A stretch of 64,000 nucleotides of DNA from Rhizophagus irregularis (GCF_026210795.1 NC_089444.1:1-64000), one strand, 5' to 3'. Positions 11,531 to 23,469 are shown, counted from the first letter of the stretch. Made by a program: numbers and translations. The notes: generated by a model from the letters alone, not told the origin.

Positions 11531-12780
11531 TAGCGAGGCCCTTATTAGATGGAGAAACCTCTTTTTCCAAAACGCTTAAATAATTAAATCACTATTTTTG
11601 CCTGGCTTCCTCAGTGAATAACTCCAATAATTCGTGCTTCCTATCTTCTCTTCTTTCGTTGACAATTTTACTATCATAAACTTTCGCTGAGTTTTACTAA
11701 TGCCAATTTTGTTAATTTATTTCTTACTCTTCCAAACATAACTGACGACCATTTTATTCTATCCAGAATATCGACGTTGGGACAAATAAAATCGGATTAG
11801 AGTTAATGGATATTGTGTTAGTATTTAGCTTTAGATGAACAAAATACTGGCAATCTTGTAATCTATTTTTTACATCGATAAATCAGTAATTCTGATAAGG
11901 ATATTATCTCATTTTTTATCTATGCTAACGAACTTACCATCTCATATAAAAAAATTATCATTGAACATGCAATTCATTGATTCATTGAGAGAATTACAGT
12001 GGCGAGCAGGAGAAATTTCACGTGACTTCAGTCACTTGTAAAAAATTTGCAAATCATGTTGCAATATACTTAATCTAACGCTGAAATAAATATTCTTTCT
12101 TTACACAACCTTTTATATAAGACTTTTTAAGAAAAAATAACTCTGAAATAAAAGATTTTATTGAAAAATGATAGCAAAAAATAAATTCATGATTATGGAT
12201 CAAAGAAGTGCAGTATTTGAGTGAAATTTTTATTATGTTTTAAAAAATTTTGAAACAATTGGAGGATGGGAAAATATGGCTTAAATACCTAGTAAAAATC
12301 AACTAAAAATGACACAAATATCAAAAAAATATTATAGGCCAATACATTAGGTAGAATTTTATGATAATGACCAATAATTTAACTGAAAAAGTATTAGAAA
12401 TGACAAATTCTTTTTTATTTGCTTGCTAATTCTTACAATTGGAATTATGAAGAAACTGTTGGATAGTTAGAAATAATACATTATAATCTGGTCAAAAAAC
12501 TGTAAAAGCTTATTAACAGAAATCTAAGAATATGAAAACTATTAAATTTGGGAAATTCAGAAATGTTGAATGTTAAGGAATGAAAATTTTATTTCTAATA
12601 AAGATATAAATATTTTATTAAATTAATAAAATTAAGTTATAAGGAAATTATTAGGGTAAAGGGAGAAAGAATAAGTTTTAAATTGTATATAGTTTAAATC
12701 TTATGGCATTGCACTTTTAAATATATTAAACTATTTGCAAATATAATCACTAGTTGTTATGTAAATTCACTTTAAAGTTT
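11531..12780. other. AT-rich stretch without a recognisable gene
   Basis: No domain, long frame, terminal repeat or RNA gene is visible. Open frames are short and of biased composition. Confidence 0.5.
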
Positions 12781-12781
12781 T

Positions 12782-13445
12782 CTAAATAATTTTGCTTACC
12801 ACTGTAAATTCCAAGCTTTTAGTTGAAATTGCAAAGCCTAAAAAGAAAAGTGCTGAGATTTCTGAATTTAGAGAGAAATTACTAAGATTTGCTAAGGTTA
12901 AGACTGAAAATGCGAGGCTGAAGCAAATTATTGAAAAGGATGCAAGACATGATGCTATAAATGTTAAATTCAAGTTTAGAGTCAAAGAGCTTGAGGCTAG
13001 ACTTGTATTATTAGAACAGAGTTTAGCAGTAGATGGGATGGTATTATCATTTGGTCAGATACAAGCAATATCAGTGATAATGGTATTAACTGTTGATGTA
13101 TCTGATTCTGTGATAAATCAACTTAATAATGAAGTAGGATAAACATCTAGTGACCTTAATGGTAATGATGAGAAAATAGTCAATTTCTTAAATGAAGCAT
13201 ATAAAAAAAGCATTAATAATGAGATTAAAAAGAGGAGGCGAAAAAAAAAGTAGAGAAATTAAAGAGGTACTTGTAATTTTTCAAAATATGACTAAAATTT
13301 TTGAAGTTATGGGCATATTAATTTGAATAATTTCAGAGCAAGATAAGCAAGATTTATTACAATTTTATGAGGTTAGTTCTGAGAAAATAAGATCAGCATC
13401 TTGCGTCTTATCAAAGCAACTGCAGTTAATGCATCCAAATTAATA
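12782..13445 (+). pseudogene. Coiled-coil multicopy protein, degraded
   Basis: The frame from 12792 reads LRFAKVKTENARLKQIIEKD, then VKELEARLVLLEQS and later SDSVINQLNNEVG before a stop at 13140. The next segments (DEKIVNFLNEAYKKSINNEI then KKRRRKKK) continue a pattern I recognise from a very abundant Rhizophagus family of coiled-coil proteins (ENARLK, ELEARLxxxEQS, KxVxxFLxExxKKxVSxEIRxR). The family function is unknown to me. Stops and frame changes after 13140 mark it as decayed. Confidence 0.55.
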
Positions 13446-14640
13446 TGTAATTTTAAAACTGTGAAGATTCTTTACGATCAGAGTTATATGATATGAAGTA
13501 AGGAGTTGAAGCAACAGTTATCATCACCTACACATATATTTACATCAGATCAAACTTTAGAAGAACAGAATCCATCTTCAAATATCACATAAAATATAAT
13601 TTGCATAACTTTAGAAAGCTAATAAGTTTAATCAAAAAGCAATTTTATATTGATACTACTTGACAAGAGAATTAATAACCTTATTACTATAGATTATAAG
13701 AGATCTGTTTAATTTTCTTTAGCCCCAATATATTACCTAATTTATATAATTTTTTAGCTCTAAAGATTTTTGACATAAATTCATATTTGCTATATCAGGT
13801 AATATTAAAAAGTTATTTAATTTTTTAATATACTATAAATATTGCAGTTTTTTTTAATTCCGTAAGCTTAAAAAATTTTGTAATAATATTATAATTCAAG
13901 ATTCATAATTATTTATTAATTTTAATTAATTTTGAATTAAATGATAAAATCCTACTTTACTTGATAATCTAGAAATGATAATTTGAGAAAATTTAATAAA
14001 ATGAAATATTGCAAAAAATTCTACTCTTAATTCCAATATGATAACTTGAAGTAAATATTAATAAATATAAGATTCTGAAGGAAATATTCATTATTTACTT
14101 AATATATTTGATTTTTAAATTATACTTCAAGAATATAATTATAAAGTCTAATTTCTAGGTAAATTATTTCATAAAAAAATTACTTAAAGAAAATTTCCTT
14201 TTACATATATTTTATTGTTACAAATTTTCCAGATTGTAAATCATTTACAAAAAGTTTAAAAAATATCAAATAATAAAAAGATATAAATTATCACTTCTTA
14301 TAGCAAACTATTTTAATTTTATTTAATACATACAGGTCGAATAAAAAGCTATCAGATGATTTTTCATCACCTGATAGCCTTATGTTTTTCCATTGATTTT
14401 GCTTTGAATAGAATCTGGCAGGCCTATATGAAATTTAACTGACTTTTAGCGTAAATCAGAGATAAATAATATGGCTATCAGATTAAAGAATATTGGATAA
14501 GTTCAATGACAAAACTAGGAGGAACTGATCTAAGCATTCCGATATGACTATAATATTTCAATAAATCAGGTGTATATCATTTGAATATCAGTTGTAAATC
14601 GTATATTAATAAAATCATGAAAATTTAATTTAAATAAATA
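13446..14640. other. AT-rich stretch; one hairpin, no gene
   Basis: No gene is recognised. At 14348-14378 there is a 13-bp stem with one mismatch (GCTATCAGATGAT, loop TTTTC, ATCACCTGATAGC), followed by T-rich sequence. It is too isolated to name. Confidence 0.45.
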
Positions 14641-15061
14641 TACAGTGCATACAACCTAGTCCCAACAAAAAAATTTTTAAGCGGCCAAATTTTTTATATT
14701 ATGTAATACTAATCCTGTAATTTTATTGGTCAAATTTATTTAATTTAAGTTATAATTCTTAATTCTAGCCAAATTTACATAGTTAATAATTAAACGAAAG
14801 TAATTTTGGCCAGACTTACATGTAATTCTGGTCAGAATAAAACGGCCAAATATTTAATTTAATAGTAAAATATTTCAACTTTGAATTGCTACTACTTTAT
14901 TAAAAAATACTTTACAGGAAATTTAAAAACATAGTTTTATTAAGCTTAATCTGGTTTATTATTGTACGTTTATACTTTATGTTTATCTTTTTTTTTGAAT
15001 GAATAGTAGTGATTTAAATTTCATCAAATTTAATTGCTAGGACTAAATTGTATGCACTGTA
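14641..15061. mobile_element. Tc1/mariner-type MITE, TA-flanked
   Basis: The left end reads TACAGTGCATACAACCTAGT. The reverse complement of the right end reads TACAGTGCATACAATTTAGT, and both continue with CC. The ends are TA dinucleotides. The 421-bp interior is A/T-rich, with several TTTGGCCAGA/TCTGGTCAGA words and no open frame. It is a deletion derivative of a TA-targeting element. Confidence 0.7.
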
Positions 15062-15604
15062 GTATTTTATTTTACAATTAAATATTGCATATAATATTAT
15101 TCTATTTAAATTATAATAAATAAATTGCTATATTATATTCAACTTTTGTTATTACAAATACGAAGTAGTAAGTTTAAATCTTGCTTGATTCCGATTTATT
15201 TATTTCATTTATATTATAGAATCTACTTGAAAAAAATTAAAATAATTATCAATAAACTAATTATTATAAAATATTAACGAACAAATAAAAAACTTACTTG
15301 GTATTTGGTAAAATAAAAAAATATTTATTATTCAGACTGGTAGAAAGATGAAATAGCCTGCATTACAAAGTGGCTTGAAATTATCTATGTATATTTGATT
15401 GTTATATCATTATTTTCTTACTATTTTTAAGTTCTGAATGGCTTCACCTACTTTATTAGCATGTCGCAAGAGAATCTGCAACTAAAAAGTTTAGTTATGT
15501 AAGTAATTGAAAAAAATACAATGTAATAATTCAGCATATGTTTCACCCTTTACGATCTCTACTTTTTATCGTATACATGAAAAACATGATTCGTATTTTC
15601 ATTC
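15062..15604. other. AT-rich stretch without a recognisable gene
   Basis: No credible frame or structured repeat was seen. Confidence 0.5.
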
Positions 15605-15952
15605 CTAGATGGATGAATCTTTATATTTTTCTCTTCTTGAGTTTATGTAAAAGGAAAAAATAATATCGTAAAGTGTTAGTATTCCAATAATAATAGCAAC
15701 TATTATACACAGAAAACACAAACCTTCTTCTTCATCTATTTCTGAAACTTCATCTGAATGGTAATTTGAATCATTACTGATTTCTCTTAAATCCTTGATC
15801 AAATTGCTAAATTCTAAATCTGTGAGCATTTGATCTTTGATATTTATCATACACTTCAATCCTCTTTGATGTCTTTCTTTTATTTTTGCAACAAAAATAA
15901 TATAAATACATAAAATGTTAGTAAGATATAAGACGTTGATAATGATATTCAA
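15605..15952 (-). CDS. Small putative membrane protein, unidentified
   Basis: A 115-codon minus-strand frame reads as a hydrophobic N-terminus (VLYLTNILCIYIIFVAKI), a polar middle with an acidic stretch (SDEVSEIDEEEG), and a second hydrophobic helix (LCFLCIIVAIIIGILTLYDI) with a basic tail. That is a plausible two-helix membrane topology. I recognise no family. The acidic linker and asymmetric charges argue mildly for a real gene. Splicing to sequence at 16086-16307 is possible but not demonstrated. There is nothing functional in the neighbourhood. Confidence 0.3.
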   Translation of the reverse strand: MNIIINVLYLTNILCIYIIFVAKIKERHQRGLKCMINIKDQMLTDLEFSNLIKDLREISNDSNYHSDEVSEIDEEEGLCFLCIIVAIIIGILTLYDIIFSFYINSRREKYKDSSI

Positions 15953-16195
15953 TAAAAAGTACCATTATCTTATTTCAAACCTAAAGTAAAGTTGTACTTA
16001 CATCTTTCCTTCTACTGTTTATACCCATTTTTTATCTGTTTGCTTTTTGTTTCTGAGAATTCAATGACAAAATGTAAGTGTCTTTTTAATGATGATGATA
16101 ATTCTGAAAAACTTTCTTCAATTCCATATTAGTGTAGTGAAATCTTTCACCAAGTGCTCTCTTTATAGCCAGAATTACATTTTGAATCACATATA

Positions 16196-16281
16196 TAATA
16201 GTTATTGGGTAGGGTGGTTGAAATATCACCAAACTGCGTAGCAGTTCAAATGATATTTTAACTACCATACCCAATAACTGT
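16196..16281. repeat. Near-perfect 86-bp palindrome
   Basis: The arms GTTATTGGGTAGGGTGGTTG...TGATATTTTAACTACCATACCCAATAAC pair around the centre AACTGCGTAGCAGTT with only a few mismatches. It is a foldback of about 35-40 bp per arm. It could be a miniature foldback element or a cruciform site. No target duplication was identified. Confidence 0.7.
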
Positions 16282-16559
16282 GTTATTATGTAAACACTGA
16301 TGATCATGCTTTTATGACATCATTACTATATCATACATAGTGCGAGAATAATATTTTAAGCTATTTTTGAACTATTTTTAAACTATTTTATTCTCTGTTT
16401 CTTTTCTTTCATACTTATATTAACTATAATGTCACAAACGAAGCAAATAAATTTGAAAAGTAAAAGAAATAGGGTATTGTACACCTTTAATTTATTTTGC
16501 TTTATTTTGCTTTTTTTTTTTTGTTTTCTAACAATATCTATATTTTATGTTTTAGGATA

Positions 16560-17724
16560 GTTTGAAAACTTCTGCTTCTCTAAAAGAAAAAGTTGAATTT
16601 TATCATGAATTTTCAAAAATTAAAAATACAGTTAACGTGACAAATAATTGAATGGGTTTGTTAGAGAAGTTTCGAAAAGAATAATTATACATTGGTCAAA
16701 TTCAAGAAGTAGAAAATGAACAAGTTTTAATTGAACAATTGTGTTCTTATTTTGCTAATATGAGTAAAAAAGATGGTTCTGACTATTCTGTTAATTCTGT
16801 TAGAGCTTCTTTTGCAGCTATTAACCGCTTCTTCAAGATAATTCAAAAATTAAAAGTATTGATTTATATAATGATGTTCATTTTAAAAAGATAAGAAAAG
16901 TTGTAGATGGAAAGATTAGATATCTTTCTAATAATGGCAAAGGTAAAACCAAAGGATCAGACTCATTAGAAGCTGATGAAATAACCCAAATTTTAAATCA
17001 TAGATTGTTAGATGGCTCCACGCCTGAAAGATTGTTAAGAAAAGTATTTTTTATAAATGCAATTTATCTTGAACTTCGTGGTGGAGAACATACATTACTT
17101 AATGCAACTGATTTTTTTAAAAGTGAAGATGATGGATACACTGTTTTTATTTATTGTTCTAAGAATAATCAACATGGTTTTACTGAAAACCAAGGAAAGG
17201 CAGATAAATTAACCTTACCAAGCCATCCAGATATTACTCCATTTATTGATCAATATTTATCATTACGTCCTCATTATACAGAACCTGATTTTTACCTTCA
17301 AGAAATTGAAGAACAATTTGGTAATATTTCAAATTATTAATATTTTAATTAACACTAAAAATTGATTTATTTTATTATTAATACATTAGCATTAAGAACT
17401 GATGTCTGGTATAAGCCAAATCATGTAGGATCTAAAAGATTAAATTCTTTTTTAAATGAAATTTGTAAAATTACTGGCATAAATCTTAATGGAAGGAAGA
17501 TTACTAACCACTCTGAACATCGTGCACTTATTCAAAATTGTAAAAAAATGGGAATTTTAAAAGAAGATATTAAATTAATATCTCGCCATAGATCTGATGC
17601 TGGATTATCATCATACACTTTACCTACTGATAATAAAAAAAATGAGATTATTGGACAGTTAATGAATAAAGTTCATGAGCAGTTGACTTTGGGTATATTG
17701 ATATTGCTGTTCATTGATTTTTAA
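16560..17724 (+). pseudogene. Crypton-type (DUF3504/QRICH1-ZMYM-like) tyrosine recombinase pseudogene
   Basis: Segments in order are an N-terminal SAM-like region (LIEQLCSYFANMSKKDGSDY then SVNSVRASFAAINR), a middle region (SIDLYNDVHFKKIRKVVDGK then RKVFFINAIYLELRGGEH), and a C-terminal catalytic region (KITNHSEHRALIQNCKKMG then LISRHRSDAGLSSYTLPTD). This order matches the tyrosine recombinase domain of Cryptons and their domesticated relatives. Candidate catalytic residues are Arg in ELRGGEH, His in HSEHR, His in SRHRS and Tyr in LSSY. A 69-bp intron (17321-17389) fits between QF and ALRTDVWYK. It is broken by a TGA in the N-terminal region (about 16650) and a one-base slip near 16832. The HxxR motif reads HSEHR, so the catalytic Arg may be displaced. 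Confidence 0.65.
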
Positions 17725-18198
17725 AGATTTATTAAATATTTGCATTTTATTATCAGTTAATGAAAAATCAGCAGAAATAGTAAATTCTCAAATTTCATGT
17801 ATAAATGAAAATAATAAACAAATAATGGACAAAGAGGATAATAATTTTAAAACTGCAAAAGAAGGTAAAGAATATTAATTATTAACAAAATATTGTGTAG
17901 ATTTATTGGATTTTTTTTATAATTTTTTTTTGTTACAATTTATTTTAGCTTTACTTGAAAAGTTTCGTGAAAATCAACAAAATACTATTTTAAAAACTTA
18001 CTTCGTTAAACAGTATACAGCATTTAATTAGTAATATTCGTTATAGCAAATTTTTTGCATATGTTAATTGGTACAACACTAAAGATTTGTTATACCAAAT
18101 AATTCATTTTATCACCTGGCTACTAATTGGTATTTAGGATTTTTTCCGCCATTTATAAACTGGCGGACTAATTAGTAAATCCAGGATGATAAAAAAGT
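17725..18198. other. Non-coding stretch with remains of a Tc1-like element
   Basis: From about 18035 the sequence (ATTCGTTATAGCAAATT) resembles the end ATTCGTTATAACGAGAGACG seen at 18690-18711 in inverted order. A degraded TA-flanked element may therefore surround the insertion at 18199-18600. No gene is visible. Confidence 0.4.
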
Positions 18199-18600
18199 TA
18201 CCATATTCTTCCGTTTTTAAGCACCACCTTTTTAGGGGAAAATTTTTGCAAAGTTTAGGGTGGTGCTTAAAATCAGAAGTTTTTTTTTTACACTTTTTTT
18301 TGCGCTTTTAGTCATATTTGTAATGCAATAGATGGGTCAGAAGATGATTTGTTTGGATAAGATGAAAAAGAGGAGGAAATTGATAAAAATGAAAGGGAAA
18401 TTGTAGATATAGATAGTGATTCAGCTGATGAATTAGATGAATTGTAAAATGATGCATCATAAAAATAAAATTTATTTTGAATAAAATATAAAAAATTTTC
18501 AAATTTAAGGTGAGGCTTATTTTTGTTTTTCAAGTTTTTTTGGCAAAAGTTGGGGTGGTGCTTAAATTCAGGTGGTGCTTAAAAACGGAAGAATACAGTA
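18199..18600 (+). mobile_element. Pogo-type deletion derivative keeping a transposase tail
   Basis: The ends are inverted copies of TATTCTTCCGTTTTTAAGCA followed by CCACCT, flanked by TA. The inner AGCACCACC words repeat near both ends. On the plus strand, from about 18320, the frame reads EEEIDKNEREIVDIDSDSAD then ELDEL and a stop at 18447. This looks like the acidic C-terminal tail of a pogo/CENP-B-like DDE transposase. One in-frame TAG/TAA precedes it. Most of the transposase is deleted, so it depends on a relative elsewhere. Confidence 0.6.
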
Positions 18601-19731
18601 TTTATTAATCTAGTAGTATTTAAATGGATTATCATCCAACCTATTTATATACTAAACTAGATCAGTAAATAACTAATACATATCAAAATTCGTTATAACG
18701 AGAGACGACTGTAAAGAATTTTGTCCGTTATTTCTGTAAAAACCCGTAAGAATGAGCCTTTTATGGATCCATTCACAGAAAATGTAATTATTCAATAAAT
18801 TCCATGATATAAGGTTACTAATTCCGGAAATATGAGCCCTTTACAGAAAAAATATGGAATTTTTATAGGGAAAAATAAAAATGAGATGTAGGTTAAATTT
18901 GAAAAAACAATTTGAAAAAACAATTAATACTTGTCATTTTTTTATAAGTATCCCATATAGAATTATGTAAATTATATGTTGGTTTTATCTGTTATGGAGT
19001 TTTTTTTAGAATAAAATGGTATATAACTATACTTATGAGCAATGTTGTCATGGGACTGGACAGTCTGGTTCATATCCGCTACAGTATAATTTCATGTCTG
19101 GGACATTATTGCCAGCCGTTTTTCTTGTTTATTCCAGTCAAAAGTTTTTTAAAGTTGGGTTAACAGCTTGTCTGTATTCAGGCTATAGACGCAGACATGG
19201 ATTATTTGACACAAAAAAATCGCCAGACATACAATGTCCCATGTACAATACTACTTTATTTGTATCCTAATTAGTTATCACTCCAAACTAAATTAGTGAT
19301 AACATTATCAAGATATTGTTTCAATTTACTGTGTACGTATATACTTTTTATTTTATGAATAATTTCAGCTCTTTATTAACTAAACTGAATTGTTCAGCAG
19401 GTGTAGGAATATTAGACATTAAATTTATTTAATTAACTTAAGTAAATAAAAGTATTTTAGTTTAAAGTTTCTGTAAAATTTTTTTTGCATTTTTGTATTT
19501 GTTTATTAAAACTTTATAATAAAATACGATGTTAAAATATAAAAATATTAAAATTTTAATTCTTGCCATATTTGAAGTTAAAATATTTTAATGTTCTTTC
19601 TAAACGGGTACAGGATAATAGCAAATAAATTTTATTTACCATATTTTACCGATTTGGAATATTGGAGCTGGTAAATATGTGTAGAGTATCACAAATCACC
19701 AAAATATCAAGAATATTTTGGTTACAGGCGG
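18601..19731. other. Stretch without a supported gene
   Basis: It holds the right end of a Tc1-like remnant (18690-18714, GTTATAACGAGAGACGACTG) and an 84-codon frame at 19016-19270 with no family resemblance and no splice or repeat support. I do not call the latter a gene. Confidence 0.45.
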
Positions 19732-21891
19732 TTATTCCATAATTTCTACTACATCAAGTGTCTCAAAAACAGCAAAGTAAAGAGAGGCAATGGCGTATCT
19801 GAAATTTTCTGTAACCCATGCCGCATGAAGGATACCAAGAGCTCTTCCTTTTTTGTCTGCAACACTCGCTCCCGAATCTTCAGGCTCAAAGTCTTCACAA
19901 TTGAATTTAAATACTAATTGTTGATCAAACCATACGGTAGGATAACATTTCTGACACTTTTTATCAATTTCTTGGATCAATGGTGACTTCATGTATCCGA
20001 TGAATATTTCTTTGTGATAGCTATTATGGAGAGGAATTTGGCCTTGCTCTCCCTGCTCTTCTGCAAATTTTGCAAATTTTATGCTTTCGTTTGTTAGATC
20101 AATGGAAATAGCAGAGTCAATAAGAAGATATTTTCCAAGAGTAAGGCCCGTAGCTCTTCCTACTTTAAAGACACCAAATTCATCATCAAAATTTTTAAAT
20201 TCTTCGTATGTATAAAAGCCATTTAGTTAGGTATTTCCAGGAAGATTTGCCTTTTTGAAGAGATCTTGGGAAATTGCAAATTGGTTTGAGCATAATTTAT
20301 GATTGAAGTTATTGAAAATACAAAATGCAGTATCAACGCCAAAGTTCTTCTGATGTACTTTAGAGAAGAAGTTGCTTCGCATACCACATTCATAGCATGT
20401 TATAGCCAAATTCTGCCTGTCATTATTAATCATATTACGTGAATCTTCTGAAATTTTTTTGAATGCCAGATTTTTATCTTCCAATTCAACAAATGACTGT
20501 ATCAAATTATCTAGATCTTTATGCGAAGGCTGATGGATTACAGTACCTATTCCAGTACTCGATTCACAAAACTTACATACATGCTCACATGAAAGGATGC
20601 CCATTTGTCCTGATTTTTTATCACGCACGACAGCGCTGAGAGTTCCAGACGTTCCCTGAGATTCAGTTATTCCTATACTTGACCTTAAACCAACATCCTT
20701 CTGATAAGCTTGGCAAGAAGTAACACCATAACCATAAGGAATTGCAAAATAAGCCTCAACAACGTCTACTGGATACTCACGAATTTCATCCAGGAATTTG
20801 TCACACTCACGGCGCAGAATGCCCTTCTGGCGAACATATAATATGATAGCAGGGATTTCAGTAAGCTTGCCTTGAATTCGCTTATAACCGGTGCTCACGC
20901 CGACCAGATTATAATGCATTTCACAGAAAGATTGCCCCAGCTCATTATCTAAGGCTTCATCAAAAGCCTTCTGCAATTTTTTTGGGATCTCTTTTAAGGT
21001 AGACTGCGAATCGTGAAGACTTCATTGTTGAATTTTAGCATTAGCAAACCCTTCCTCTACTGTTATGAAACGAATCATTTGATCTTCCATGACAGTCTCA
21101 GTCCTTTTGCGTAGGTAAGGAATATCACGAAAAACCACGTATACACGCCAAGTTGTATCGTCTTCTTTAAGACTTCGATCCCAGAATATGTCCACGACGT
21201 CTTTCTCCGAATGTAACTGGCGGAGGCGATTCTCAAGATCATCATCCCAAGGAATTGAAAAATGATCAACGAAGAGACTATCTTCATACATATAAGAAAC
21301 AAACTTATAGATCTTATCTCGGACTTCCTGATAAGTCATACCGTTGATTTTTAGGTTCTGAAAATCGTAAGGAGTAGGTGTTTCGTCAGGTTTTAATTTC
21401 CTTGCTACTTGTATAAATTCCGTAAATGAAAAATATTTTTCACCTTCAGTACAAAGATATCTCTCATGTAACATTGCTCTATAGATACGATATCTGCCTA
21501 GGTATTCTACACTCCCTCCTTCTCTCAAAAGTCCCGCTTCAAGTACAAGCTTAAGACTAATATGTATCAGCTCAAGTGGTTTGACAACAATGTGAATGTG
21601 ATTGTCGAGTGGCTTGTCGGTGAAATAACTATTAACCTTCATTTTTGCGAGGAGTTGTTCATTGTTATGGAGTGTAAGTTCACTTAGCTCCTTATCATTA
21701 TCAGCGCAAATTTGAACCTTCCATATCCGAAGCCTATTCGCATCAAAGAATTTAAAATCAGATATTTTTTTCGCTTTAATAGCTTTCTTTAGTTGGCCAA
21801 TATCTTCATTTCTGTTAATACTTAAGGAAAAAGCTTGAGGAAGTGCGTTTGCGTTTCCTTGAATAAGACAAAATAGTGTTATGTCAGCCAT
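19732..21891 (-). pseudogene. Crinkler header fused to a trypsin-like protease, two in-frame stops
   Basis: One uninterrupted frame of 719 codons plus terminator is spoiled only by TGA (21022-21024) and TAA (20227-20229). Residues 1-105 are a clear CRN header (ITLFCLIQGNANALPQAFSL, later LKKAIKAK and RLRIWKVQI). A middle region of about 190 residues follows. The C-terminal part is protease-like: GILSCEHV (candidate catalytic His, about residue 437), GVDTAFCIF (Asp, about 520), VFKVGRATGLTLGKYL, a motif of fungal trypsin-like proteases, and PEDSGASVADKKGRALGI (Ser, about 673). All three triad positions survive. Since no frameshift occurs in 2.1 kb, inactivation is recent, or the stops are read through or edited. 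Start ATG at 21889-21891. A duplicated upstream segment is shared with the other CRN. Confidence 0.75.
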
Positions 21892-22485
21892 TTGTTTGTT
21901 CGCAAAAAAAAATTGGAATCATAACGTCATGACATCAAAAAAAAAATCATTGGCACGTGATCGATTTGCCGGTTTGACTGTATTAATAATTAGACAGAAC
22001 TTTGTAGAAATATTATTTTTTTAGAGAATTGATTACAAATGTGATTACACGTAGCATAATAAAAATAATTAGGATATATTTGGTTAGATGACTTAAATCG
22101 GGTAATTGTCTTGATCCAATCCATTAAACTGAATAGGATGGTTTTATATTATCTGATATTATTGATATTATCCAGCTTATCCGTTTATCCATGTAAATAA
22201 TCGGATAATTATAGTTTGCGGTAAGAATATATATTAACTCGAGCCAAATTTATAATTTACCAGATTATATTGCATGATAGTCATTTTAATATGCTAATTT
22301 AAATTTCAAATACTGAAATACTGTATATGTATAAAACCATCTTATATCTGCCAGCTTAACTCATGAATTTGATAATCTGACCCAAATATTACAGGTTGGA
22401 TCAGGTACCCGACCTAACCCATTTTCCCATCAAAAATTTTACTATCCACGTAACAGTAAAAATATTCATCACAACCGTCACATTT
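21892..22485. other. CRN 5' flank with motif-cluster repeat
   Basis: No gene is visible. At 22080-22430 words of the GGATAA/TTATCC and GGTCGGGTACC type occur in both orientations, in the style of the other motif-cluster elements in this window. A clear terminal repeat was not found. Confidence 0.4.
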
Positions 22486-22740
22486 TTTTTTTTTTTAAAA
22501 CTGTAACGCATCTTTATTAAGAAAAAGAGTTAGGTTCCTAATACATAAGATACTTAGAGCCAAACGTGCACTCCCGGCACGTAAAACCCTATAACAGAGT
22601 AATCGAACTATAAATAAATAAATATATGAAAACTTACCCTGCCAATTTTTGAGACCTATGAGCATGTCCGCTATGCTCACTAATCTACTCTCGAACATCG
22701 GCTTTTAGAAACGTTGTGTGTCAAAAGTTTTAGGCTTGGA
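22486..22740 (-). mobile_element. Poly(A)-tailed retroposon-like insertion
   Basis: Read on the minus strand, the segment ends in AATAAAGATGCGTTACAG, a few T, then an A-run of about 14, that is a polyadenylation signal at a normal distance from a tail. It begins near GTTCGAGAGTAGATTAGTGA with hairpin-like GAGCATAGCGGACATGCTC. A GTAAGT-like site lies inside. This fits a retroposed 3' end or a SINE. I could not recognise the source transcript or target duplication. Confidence 0.4.
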
Positions 22741-23029
22741 ATGTTGTCTTGGATATATTAAAATAATAAAATTCAGGGGTGACGGTAGTGGGACAGTTTG
22801 GTAATACGAAATTATATTGTGTAACCAACCAGTTTGGACCCCCACACCCTAGATAGTACAGAATGTTAAAAAAACTTTCAAATAATAAAGAAGAGAGCTA
22901 CTGCTTGTATATAAAGTAGAAAAACTACTCTATATGCTTTCAAAACTATTCAGCTTACCTAACTTAAAAAACTGATGGGGAAACTGATGGGGAAACTAAC
23001 AGAGAGGTTGCAAAAGAAAAATATTTTTA

Positions 23030-23350
23030 TCGCTATAAATAAATTAAAAAAGTAATTTATCAATGGTTTTGGTTTTATTAGATTTTTGATTCTCCGACGA
23101 ATTCTCAGGGTATTTATTAAAAAAAGGTGAATTACGTTACGTAATTTTTCAGTCATATCGTACGAATGACCGAATTTGACTAATGTGGCTTTTTGTGTGC
23201 AACACAGACCGGAAAAAAAAATAAATCGTAGTAACTCTGTGCGATGTGAGATTTCTCACTCGTTTAGATGCAGCAATTAAGATATGAACGTATCAAAGTT
23301 TGCAAAGCTACTTTCTTTTAACTTTCGTGCCTATTCAGGCAAAAAATTAA
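23030..23350. repeat. Second copy of the CRN-associated upstream segment
   Basis: This copy of the stretch at 10960-11530 (AAAAAGTAATTTATCAATGG, GATTCTCCGACGAATTCTCA, then GGGTATTTATTAAAAAAAGG) lies 1.1 kb upstream of the second CRN, beyond the retroposon-like insertion. The best-matching core is about 90 bp. Confidence 0.55.
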
Positions 23351-23469
23351 GTATTTACTACTAATAACTTTGTTACCCCAAGAACTTCTATTTGTTTTTC
23401 CTAATCTAAATACGTCATCTTTAAATTTTCCTTCTAAATCCATTTTTATCACATTTTTAATTTTTTTAT

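Noticed and set aside
12782..12985. Minus-strand frame opposite the coiled-coil pseudogene
   Set aside because: Antisense shadow of a recognisable plus-strand protein.
19016..19270. 84-codon frame MVYNYTYEQCCHGT...
   Set aside because: No family, splice or repeat support and no neighbour relation.
22495..22698. 67-codon minus frame
   Set aside because: Lies within the poly(A)-tailed retroposon-like segment and has no protein resemblance.
22640..22700. tRNA gene in the retroposon head
   Set aside because: GAGCATAGCGG and GTTCGAGA look box-like, but a cloverleaf with acceptor stem cannot be drawn.
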